A stretch of DNA of 19,841 nucleotides from assembly GCA_964614515.1 (NCBI GenBank), contig CAZTPJ010000067.1, positions 1-19,841 on the forward strand, given 5' to 3'. Shown here piece by piece: positions 1-6,764 of this stretch. The stretch is from CAZTPJ01 sp964614515. GTDB lineage: Bacteria; Planctomycetota; Phycisphaerae; Phycisphaerales; UBA1924. Every line of letters starts with the position of its first letter. The stretch's first letter is position 1. The notes under the pieces are model-generated. The model made no database searches. It was not told the DNA's origin and saw only the letters and a list, made by a program, of their open reading frames with translations. The position numbers and the translations under genes are program-made.

Positions 1-647
<647 letters not shown>

Positions 648-2195
648 ATGCCCGCCACGTCATCCCAGCCCACGCAGCCCGCCCGCAGCAACCGGGCCTA
701 TTCCCTCACGCCGATTCGCCCGCAGGCATTCGGATATGAGCAGGCACGGCACCTGCTGCTTCGCGCGGGGTTTGGCGGGACGCCGCACCAGATTCAGACG
801 CTCGCCTCGTGGGGTCCGGAAAAAGCGGTCGATTACATTCTGGATGTGGATCAGGTGCCGTATGAGCAGGTGGCGGCGAATCTGTTCGATCGCGACATCA
901 TGCGGCCGCCCAACGCGGAGGAACTGGTGCAGATTCGCCGAGCGCGGCAGACGCAGGATGAAAACCTCCTCGCGCAGATCCAAGCCCAGCGGATGGAACA
1001 GGAGCGGATCGACCGTCGCCAGATGCGTGACATCCAGCGTTGGTGGCTCACGCGATTGATCGAAACCCCGCGCCCGCTTGAAGAGAAGATGGTCCTCTTC
1101 TGGCATGGGCACTTCGCCACCAGTTACCGGACGATCGAAAACTCCTACCACATGTTTCTGCAGAATCAGACCTTCCGCAGGCACGCCCTGGGCAACTTCG
1201 CGAATCTGCTCTACGCGATCATCCGCGACCCGGCCATGCTCGCGTATCTCGACAACAACAACTCGAGTCGCCGACGTCCGAACGAGAACCTCGCGCGGGA
1301 ACTGATGGAATTGTTCTCGCTGGGCGTGGGCAACTACACCGAGCAGGACATCAAGGAAGGCGCGCGGGCGCTGACCGGCTACACCTTCCGCGATGATGAG
1401 TTCTTCTTCGATCAGCGCAACCATGATGATGGACAGAAGACGATCCTCGGGCGCAGCGACCGCCTCGATGGCGATGCGTTCGTAGAGACGATTCTGGATC
1501 AACGCGCGTGTGCGGAGTTCATCACGCGGAAACTGTACAAATTCTTCGCCGCGGACCTGCCCGACAACCCGCGCGAGATCGAGCCGGGTCAGTCATCGCT
1601 GCTGCGCCAACTCGCGGGTACGTTCTCATCATCGAAGTATGAGATCAAGCCCGTGCTGCGCCGGCTCTTCCTCAGCGAACACTTCTATGGCGACGTGGTC
1701 GTCAACCAACAGATCAAGTCCCCCGCGCAGCTCGTCGTCGGTTCCGTGCGCACGCTCAACACGCCCGTACGAGACCTCTCCGTGCTGCTCGACGCGATGG
1801 ACCTCATGGGACAGAACCTGTTCTATCCACCAAGCGTCAAGGGTTGGGATGGCGGCCGATCATGGATCAACACCTCAACCTTCTTCGTGCGACAGAACAT
1901 CCTCGCGTTCCTGCTCACGGGCAAGAAGCCCGTCGGATACGACGCCACCGCCGAGATCGAAAAGTATGACCCCACGCCGCTTTTGAGCGAACTCGCGGCC
2001 GCGAACCCCGGCGCGGAACGCGATGCGGGCAAGGTCGCCGAGTATCTCCTGCGCTTCACCCTCGGGCAGGCGCCCGCGAGCGCTTCACAAGCACTCAGGG
2101 AATTCGCGGCCACGCATGAAAGCGTTGTCACGCCCGATCTCGTCACCGGACTGCTCCTGCTCATCACCGCCATGCCGGAATACCAGTTGTGCTGA
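648..2195 (+). CDS. DUF1800 domain-containing protein
   Basis: A 515-residue protein of the DUF1800 family, which is abundant in planctomycetes and usually encoded beside a DUF1501 protein, as here. The biochemical function is unknown. Family hallmarks are visible: an N-terminal segment with AGFGGTP (about residues 40-46), a central Trp-Trp-Leu block, then EKMVLFWHGHFAT (about 145-157), a PAMLAYLDNN segment and NENLARELMELFSLG. The C-terminal part holds the family's FYPPSVKGWDGG stretch. No clear signal peptide is seen; the first 20 residues are Ser/Pro/Gln-rich. The ATG at 648 is preceded by AGGGGA at 636-641 with 6-base spacing. The DUF1501 gene follows after 33 bases on the same strand, so the two are probably co-transcribed. 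The length fits the family, and the frame is intact. Confidence 0.93.
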   Translation: MPATSSQPTQPARSNRAYSLTPIRPQAFGYEQARHLLLRAGFGGTPHQIQTLASWGPEKAVDYILDVDQVPYEQVAANLFDRDIMRPPNAEELVQIRRARQTQDENLLAQIQAQRMEQERIDRRQMRDIQRWWLTRLIETPRPLEEKMVLFWHGHFATSYRTIENSYHMFLQNQTFRRHALGNFANLLYAIIRDPAMLAYLDNNNSSRRRPNENLARELMELFSLGVGNYTEQDIKEGARALTGYTFRDDEFFFDQRNHDDGQKTILGRSDRLDGDAFVETILDQRACAEFITRKLYKFFAADLPDNPREIEPGQSSLLRQLAGTFSSSKYEIKPVLRRLFLSEHFYGDVVVNQQIKSPAQLVVGSVRTLNTPVRDLSVLLDAMDLMGQNLFYPPSVKGWDGGRSWINTSTFFVRQNILAFLLTGKKPVGYDATAEIEKYDPTPLLSELAAANPGAERDAGKVAEYLLRFTLGQAPASASQALREFAATHESVVTPDLVTGLLLLITAMPEYQLC

Positions 2196-2228
2196 GGCCA
2201 CGGGCCTAAACTCCTTCGAGGAATCGTC

Positions 2229-3578
2229 ATGTCATTGCACATCAATCCATCGGATGCGGCCGCGTTCACGCGACGCCAGTTCCTCGTCTCGGGCCTCACG
2301 CTCGCGTCGGCCTCCATCGCCGTCCCCGCGTTCCTGCAGCGCAGCGCGCTGGGCATGCCGATGCCCGGCCTCGGCCTGTCATCCATCCCCGGCGTGCCGC
2401 AGGATCACGTCCTGGTCGTCGTGCAACTCTCCGGCGGCAACGACGGCCTCAACACCATCGTGCCCTATCTCGCCGATGAGTATTACCGCGCACGCCCGGG
2501 CATCGGCATCCCGCGCGATCAGGTGCTCAAACTCGGCGGACGTGCCGACGTCGGACTGCATCCGCAGATGGCCGGCATCAAAGACCTCTATGACGACGGC
2601 CAGTGCGCCATCGTTCAGGGCGTCGGATATCCCAACCCCAATCGCTCGCACTTCAAGTCGATGGACATCTGGCACACGGCCGACACCTCCGCCACGGGCG
2701 ATGGGTGGCTCGGACGATTCTTTGATTCCGAATGCTGCGGCGTGGGCAAAGGCGAATCAGGCAAGCCCGAATCAGGCAAGCCCGAAGGCGCAACGCCCAA
2801 CGCCTCGCCCGGCATCGCCATCGGCCGTACAGCGCCCCTTGCGATGCAGGGGCAGAAGGTCAAGCCGATCTCATTCGAATCTGAGCAACTTTTCCGCTGG
2901 TCCGGGCAGGACATTCACGAATCGCTTGAGAAGCCATACGACGAGATCAATCGCCGTGGCGAATCGCCGGATGCCGCGCCGGGTTCGAACGCGGATTTTC
3001 TGATGCGCACCGCGCTCGATGCGCAGATTTCGAGTTCGCTGATTCGCGAGGCCGTGCGACAGCGACCGCTCGCGACGTATCCGCGAACGGAACTCGGTCG
3101 TCAGTTGCAGATGGTCGCGGCGATGATCCGCTCGGGCCTGCCCACGCGCGTGTACTACGTCTCGCAGGGCGGCTATGACACGCACGCGGGCCAGGGGGGG
3201 GCACAAGGCCGTCACGGCCAACTCATCGGCCAATTCTCCGCCGCGATGCGAGCGTTCTATGACGATCTCAAGGCCCAGAGCAACGACTCGCGCGTGCTCA
3301 CCATGTCCTTCTCAGAGTTCGGACGCCGCGTCGCGCAGAACGCCTCGCAAGGCACCGACCACGGCACGGCCGCGCCGATGTTCCTCTTTGGCCCGATGGT
3401 CAAGCCCGGCTTGCATTCCACGCATCCGCCGCTGAACGACCTTGACTCGGGCGACCTCAAGTATCAAGTCGATTTCCGCAGCGTCTACGCCGGCATCCTC
3501 GAAGGCTGGCTCAAGGCCGAGTCCAAGCCGATCCTGGAGGGGACGTACCGGCCGATGAACGTGATCGCACGAACATAA
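2229..3578 (+). CDS. DUF1501 domain-containing protein, Tat-type export signal
   Basis: A 449-residue member of DUF1501, a family related in fold to sulfatases and alkaline phosphatases whose substrates are mostly unknown. The N-terminus has a twin-arginine motif (TRRQFLVSG, about residues 14-22) followed by a hydrophobic stretch, so Tat export is likely. Core motifs seen are QLSGGNDGLNT (about 66-76), NPNRSHFKSMDIWHTA, GGYDTHA and MSFSEFGRRVAQN followed by GTDHGTAAPMFLFG. The ATG at 2229 has GAGGAA at 2218-2223. It lies 33 bases after the DUF1800 stop, the usual gene pair. Oddities are a perfect 15-bp tandem duplication at 2753-2782 encoding repeated SGKPE in a loop, and a G8 tract at 3194-3201 in the Gly-rich loop after YDTHA. 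Confidence 0.94.
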   Translation: MSLHINPSDAAAFTRRQFLVSGLTLASASIAVPAFLQRSALGMPMPGLGLSSIPGVPQDHVLVVVQLSGGNDGLNTIVPYLADEYYRARPGIGIPRDQVLKLGGRADVGLHPQMAGIKDLYDDGQCAIVQGVGYPNPNRSHFKSMDIWHTADTSATGDGWLGRFFDSECCGVGKGESGKPESGKPEGATPNASPGIAIGRTAPLAMQGQKVKPISFESEQLFRWSGQDIHESLEKPYDEINRRGESPDAAPGSNADFLMRTALDAQISSSLIREAVRQRPLATYPRTELGRQLQMVAAMIRSGLPTRVYYVSQGGYDTHAGQGGAQGRHGQLIGQFSAAMRAFYDDLKAQSNDSRVLTMSFSEFGRRVAQNASQGTDHGTAAPMFLFGPMVKPGLHSTHPPLNDLDSGDLKYQVDFRSVYAGILEGWLKAESKPILEGTYRPMNVIART

Positions 3579-3659
3579 GAAGCCCGACCGTCAGGAAGGG
3601 CTTGTGAGGAAGGGCATTTCGCCCGCGCATATGAAGCCCGACCGTCAGTAGGGGCTTGT
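3579..3659 (+). repeat. Two direct copies of a 27-bp hairpin element
   Basis: Immediately after the DUF1501 stop, GAAGCCCGACCGTCAGGAAG followed by GGCTTGT (3579-3605) is repeated with two changes at 3633-3659. Each copy has AAGCCC and GGGCTT arms (3580-3585 with 3598-3603; 3634-3639 with 3652-3657), and a further GGGC/GCCC hairpin lies between them. The position directly behind a stop codon suggests a transcription terminator or mRNA-end stabiliser, but there is no U tract. Confidence 0.8.
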
Positions 3660-3731
3660 CAGGGAAGGCTCTTTCGCGGCAGGAGGCTTCGCAAGTCATG
3701 CGTTCACAGCGTCACACGGGATACTCTTCGC

Positions 3732-3823
3732 GTGGCACCGCAGCCAAGGCTCTGCGCGGCCACGTTGGAGTGCCCGACGCTTGCGAACCATCTCATGGCC
3801 ATCCAGAGCGATGGGCACGGTAC
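3732..3823 (+). repeat. Intergenic repeat element, copy 1
   Basis: This stretch aligns with 4612-4700 in the same orientation, with many substitutions and small gaps. Shared blocks are TCTGCG-GGCCACGT, CGAACC and a 3' block CCAGAGCGATGG-CA-GG that matches at 16 of 18 positions. It is G+C-rich and palindrome-rich, like a small non-autonomous repeat. It forms the left border of the A+T-richer island that ends at copy 2. Confidence 0.7.
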
Positions 3824-3829
3824 CCGGCG

Positions 3830-3988
3830 TGGCGTAAGGGTACGGCTACTCGCGACCCCCAAATCAAATTCTATGAAGCGGGAGCACCTGTTGGATCTGG
3901 CCCGAAGGGAGGTGTGCAAACGCAGATTCGAGTAGTACGAGATAGCCAGGGGCGGATACACGGCACCCCATGGGGACCAGAGCGATGA
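3830..3988 (+). pseudogene. Possible C-terminal tip of a polymorphic toxin (truncated)
   Basis: An open frame ending with a TGA at 3986-3988 overlaps the ATG of the next gene (ATGA at 3985), the arrangement typical of translationally coupled pairs. The frame stays open back to a TTG at 3656, but that part runs through repeat sequence and is probably not protein. From about 3854 it reads like the end of a toxin domain: KFYEAGAP, a Gly/Lys loop, then IRVVRDSQGRIHG and GTPWGPE. A short beta-strand-plus-turn tip with a small non-homologous gene right behind it is how RHS/CDI-type polymorphic toxins end. I infer a toxin-tip remnant cut off from its delivery part. The family is not identified, and a real small protein is possible. 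Confidence 0.35.
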
Positions 3989-4488
3989 GCACTGAAGCGC
4001 GATTCCAGGAAATACTAGGAACGGTGAGAGATGCCTACGGCAATCTTGAAGAGCCCATCTACGATTTCGTGGAGCAAAGATACGCCGCTTTGCGACACCA
4101 CTCGATCATCGGCGATTTGATGTCGAGGTATTATATTCGGGACGAAACCGATCTTAATGACCATGTTTCCATGCACCTAAGAGTGCTTCATGCCGAGGGG
4201 AGTGTTGTTGTCTGCCTCTCTTTCATAGATAATTGGGCAATGCTCTTCCGGTTAGCGTCCGGCAGTCAGGTATATGAGGATGTTATCGAGCCACAATCTT
4301 CCACCGCGCGGACCCCAGAACGTGATATCATGTCATTATTGCAAGGGCACGGTTTTAGATTGATGACAAAAGCGGAAGCCGCCATGCCCATCGCCATGAG
4401 TCTATTCAACACTGATAGGGATGAAGCTAGGCTGTACCACGCGATCGTGGCTGATGATGGAATCGTGCCGCAGGCTCTCCTTCGTTAA
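3985..4488 (+). CDS. Hypothetical protein, possible immunity protein
   Basis: A 167-residue soluble protein with no signal peptide, membrane segment or recognised domain. It looks alpha/beta, with a charged N-terminus (STEARFQEIL), a central VSMHLRVLHAEGSVVVCLSFIDNW segment that reads like two beta strands, and a helical C-terminus. I chose the ATG at 3985 rather than the in-frame ATG at 3970 because it overlaps the upstream stop codon (ATGA), implying translational coupling. Base composition differs from the surroundings: 30 of 60 bases are G or C in both 4081-4140 and 4141-4200, against 48 of 60 in 5041-5100. Position, size and composition suggest a horizontally acquired immunity gene paired with the toxin-like tip. 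That role is inference only. Confidence 0.6.
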   Translation: MSTEARFQEILGTVRDAYGNLEEPIYDFVEQRYAALRHHSIIGDLMSRYYIRDETDLNDHVSMHLRVLHAEGSVVVCLSFIDNWAMLFRLASGSQVYEDVIEPQSSTARTPERDIMSLLQGHGFRLMTKAEAAMPIAMSLFNTDRDEARLYHAIVADDGIVPQALLR

Positions 4489-4611
4489 CCGATCGGTGGT
4501 TTTCGTGGAGGCGGAGGATGTGATCTTGTGCGATGGAGGAATTACATCGTCGAGTGGCGACTCGTGCAGGAGGATGTCGATCTGAATTGGGAGCGTTCCC
4601 ACACGAGCCGG

Positions 4612-4700
4612 GTGCTGTGGCCACGGTTCTGCGTGGCCACGTCGTTGGCACTTTCGCTCACGAACCCCCACTTGGCTAACCAGAGCGATGGCCATGGCTC
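4612..4700 (+). repeat. Intergenic repeat element, copy 2
   Basis: Diverged direct copy of the element at 3732-3823. It also contains two copies of the self-complementary octamer GTGGCCAC (4618-4625 and 4634-4641). It sits just before the HAD gene start and marks the right border of the A+T-richer island. Its in-frame translation resembles no protein, which argues that the HAD gene does not start upstream of it. Confidence 0.7.
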
Positions 4701-4722
4701 CAGTTCGCGCTTACCCTCCTTC

Positions 4723-5466
4723 GTGTCACGCTTCGGCGCTGTCATCTGCGACATTGACGGGTGCTTGTCTCCCGAGACATCCGCGCCGATTGATTCGGCC
4801 GTGCTGGTGCGCATCGCGGAGCACAACCGCCTCGCGCAGGATCGCCGCGACAGGCCCATCGTCACGCTCTGCTCGGGCAGGCCCGAGCCGTTCGTCGAAG
4901 CGATGTGCCGTTTCATCGCCAACCACACGCTGCCGTGCATCGCGGAGAACGGCGTGTGGCTCTATCACCCCGCCGACAATCGGTACGACATGGACCCGGC
5001 GATCACGTCGAGTCATCTCACGGCCGTGGAAGAGGCCCGGGCGTGGGTTCGCGCGACGCTCGGGCCGCGCGGCGTGGTGATGCAGCCGGGCAAGGCCGCG
5101 TCGATCTCGCTGTATCACGAGGACGCCGCGTTTCTGCGTTCGATCGAGGGTGATGTGCGCACGGCGTTCGCGAAGCACGGCTGGCCGTTGCGTGTGTCGA
5201 TGACGTGGTTCTACATCAACTGTGATCTGTCGCACATCTCCAAGGCGACAGCGCTGGACCGCTTCATCGCCATCACCGGGCTTTCGCGCGAGCGGCTCGC
5301 CGGCATCGGCGACACGCCGGCCGATGCGGCCATCGCCGATCGCGTGGCGTGGTTCGCGTGTCCGTCCAATGCCCACGCCGACATCCGCCCGCGGGCCCAC
5401 TACATCTCGCCGCATGCGGAGGCGATGGGGGTCTTGGACATTCTCAGGCATCTGATGACACCATGA
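4723..5466 (+). CDS. HAD-IIB family phosphatase (Cof/sucrose-phosphatase-like)
   Basis: A 247-residue protein from the GTG at 4723; the frame is open upstream to 4528, but that part crosses repeat DNA. Motif I is CDIDGCL with the nucleophile and acid-base Asp at residues 10 and 12. Motif II appears as TLCSGRP, motif III Lys in HISKATALDRF, and motif IV as GIGDTPADAAIADRV. The cap between motifs II and III (IAENGVWLY and following) is of the C2/IIB type, as in sugar phosphatases such as sucrose-6-phosphate and mannosyl-3-phosphoglycerate phosphatases. Hydrolysis of a phosphorylated sugar in the cytoplasm, Mg-dependent, is the likely role; the substrate cannot be told. No good ribosome binding site precedes the GTG. 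A strong hairpin follows the stop. Confidence 0.85.
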   Translation: MSRFGAVICDIDGCLSPETSAPIDSAVLVRIAEHNRLAQDRRDRPIVTLCSGRPEPFVEAMCRFIANHTLPCIAENGVWLYHPADNRYDMDPAITSSHLTAVEEARAWVRATLGPRGVVMQPGKAASISLYHEDAAFLRSIEGDVRTAFAKHGWPLRVSMTWFYINCDLSHISKATALDRFIAITGLSRERLAGIGDTPADAAIADRVAWFACPSNAHADIRPRAHYISPHAEAMGVLDILRHLMTP

Positions 5467-5473
5467 TCCGTGC

Positions 5474-5509
5474 CACTGAAGTCCCGTAGTCTTCGGAGGG
5501 ACTTCAGTG
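5474..5509. terminator. Perfect 12-bp inverted repeat between convergent genes
   Basis: CACTGAAGTCCC (5474-5485) and GGGACTTCAGTG (5498-5509) are exact reverse complements around a 12-base loop. The element lies 8 bases past the HAD gene stop and between two genes that converge, so a bidirectional terminator or 3' barrier fits. No U tract follows on either strand, so it may instead be a dispersed palindrome. Confidence 0.7.
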
Positions 5510-5572
5510 CCTGGGCGTCCGCTCGCGCGGTGAATCGTGCCCCATCCCACGCTGCGAGAACATGTGCGTGCC

Positions 5573-5998
5573 TCAGACTCCCGCCCACTCCCGCAGAATC
5601 GCATCGAGTTCCTCGGGCACGCGCATCACGCTCAGGCGAGAGATCCGCAGCAGATCGAAGTCCTTGAATCGCGCATCGCCTTTGATGCGTTCAAGCGTGA
5701 TCGGCTCGGCGAGTCTCTTGCCGACCTTGAGATCGAACACGGCGAACTTCGGCTGACTTCGCTTGTCCAGGCCGGGGCGCTTCGGATCCTCGTAAGCGTC
5801 GGTGGCAATGACGGCCGTGCCGACGATGCGGCGCTCATCGCCGGAGTGATAGACCAACGCGCTGTCGCCCTTCTTCGCCGCGCGAATGTGCAGCAGCGCC
5901 GCCGGCGCCGTCACGCCATCCCACACCGTTCGCTTGTCGCGGACGAGGTCGTCGAACGAGTATGTTGAAGGCTCGGATTTGAGGAGGAAGGCGGTCAT
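5573..5998 (-). CDS. EVE domain-containing protein
   Basis: A 141-residue single-domain protein of the EVE family (PUA-like fold, related to YTH and ASCH domains), which binds modified nucleobases; human THYN1 is the best known eukaryotic member. Visible signatures are FLLKSEPSTYSFDDL at the N-terminus, VWDGVTAPAALLHIRAAKKGDSALVYHS (about residues 26-53), GTAVI, and the C-terminal RLSVMRVPEELDAIL. Full length for the family. The ATG at 5998 begins exactly at the conserved first strand. The frame stays open far upstream, but that part is antisense to the H1-like gene's region and is not conserved-looking. It follows the H1-like gene on the same strand but is separated from it by a terminator. 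Confidence 0.93.
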   Translation of the reverse strand: MTAFLLKSEPSTYSFDDLVRDKRTVWDGVTAPAALLHIRAAKKGDSALVYHSGDERRIVGTAVIATDAYEDPKRPGLDKRSQPKFAVFDLKVGKRLAEPITLERIKGDARFKDFDLLRISRLSVMRVPEELDAILREWAGV

Positions 5999-6065
5999 GG
6001 CCGGAGTGTATCGCGCCCGGACAAACGCGCCGCGATCACTTCGCTTCCATTGAGTCAATCGCATG

Positions 6066-6095
6066 AAAAACGCCGCGATCCGAAGACCGCGGCGT
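6066..6095 (-). terminator. Rho-independent terminator of the H1-like gene
   Basis: Read on the minus strand, the arms ACGCCGCG and CGCGGCGT (6088-6095 and 6070-6077) form a perfect 8-bp stem with a 10-base loop, followed by a T tract from 6070-6066. It lies 24 bases past the stop of the H1-like gene. Stem, loop and T run together make it the clearest intrinsic terminator in the window. Confidence 0.85.
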
Positions 6096-6119
6096 GAGGA
6101 GTCCCTTCCGATGATTCGT

Positions 6120-6506
6120 TCACGCCGCCTTGCGGAACGTTCGACGGGTCCGGCCGATGGTGCCGACGGTCGCCTTGGCGTTCCAGTTCTTGGCGGTGGT
6201 GCGGCGTTTTGAGGCCGTGCGCTTCGCCTTGGGGCTTTTCTTCGCGGTTGAGCGCTTGGTGGATGCCGCGCGCTTGGCCGTTGTTCGCTTGGCGGTGGTG
6301 CGCTTGGCGGTGGTGCGGCGCTTGGCGGTCGAGCGTGTGCGTTTGGCGGCCGGGCGTTTGGCCGTGGCGCGGCGCTTGGTGCGCTTGGTGGTTGAGGCTT
6401 TGCGAGCGGTGGTGCGTCGCGAGGCCTTGTGTGTGCGTGACTTGTTGGTGGTCTTCCTTCGCCTGGTTGTTGATCGGCGGCTGGAAGCGCTTGAGGACGT
6501 CGGCAT
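6120..6506 (-). CDS. H1-like lysine/arginine-rich DNA-binding protein
   Basis: A 128-residue extremely basic protein made almost wholly of Lys, Arg, Ala, Thr and Ser, like the C-terminal tails of histone H1 and bacterial H1-like proteins (Hc1/AlgP type) that bind and compact DNA without sequence specificity. A TTAKR/STAKR pentapeptide repeats through the middle, encoded partly by exact 15-bp DNA repeats (6286-6300, 6301-6315). The C-terminus (GTIGRTRRTFRKAA) differs from the repeats. There is no globular domain. The ATG at 6506 has AGGAG 9 bases upstream; an in-frame start farther up at 6707 would add a tail unlike the rest. It is divergent from the DAHP synthase gene and ends in its own terminator, so it is probably a one-gene unit. 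Repeat number may vary between strains. Confidence 0.85.
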   Translation of the reverse strand: MPTSSSASSRRSTTRRRKTTNKSRTHKASRRTTARKASTTKRTKRRATAKRPAAKRTRSTAKRRTTAKRTTAKRTTAKRAASTKRSTAKKSPKAKRTASKRRTTAKNWNAKATVGTIGRTRRTFRKAA

Positions 6507-6764
6507 GATCCTGAACTCCTGGAAACGGGGTCGGCGTGATGGGAACGATCCCTTCGGCGTGCTGTGAATGACGCCGCCGGACCTCCGCATGGACTCGCCC
6601 GCTTCCCCCGCCCGATGCGGGGATAATCCTCGGGCGCGTTGCCCATCGGAACATCGGGGCCTCTGAGTGAGAACTTTGCACCATTTTGCCGGTGAATCCT
6701 CCGCCACGCATGTTTTTGCGCTTCCCTACGCCGCATTCGCGCCCGCCTTCAACATATTTCGCCG

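Noticed and set aside
660..1502. 280-codon open frame on the minus strand
   Set aside because: Fully antisense to the DUF1800 gene and without recognisable motifs.
4528..4722. N-terminal extension of the HAD protein
   Set aside because: It translates the 4612-4700 repeat and foreign-looking DNA and has no similarity to HAD N-termini, which begin just before the CDIDG motif.
4726..5604. 292-codon open frame on the minus strand
   Set aside because: Antisense to the HAD phosphatase and crosses the 5474-5509 hairpin and the end of the EVE gene.
5999..6736. Long upstream extension of the EVE-domain frame
   Set aside because: It runs through the terminator and the H1-like gene in another frame; the conserved EVE sequence begins exactly at the ATG at 5998.
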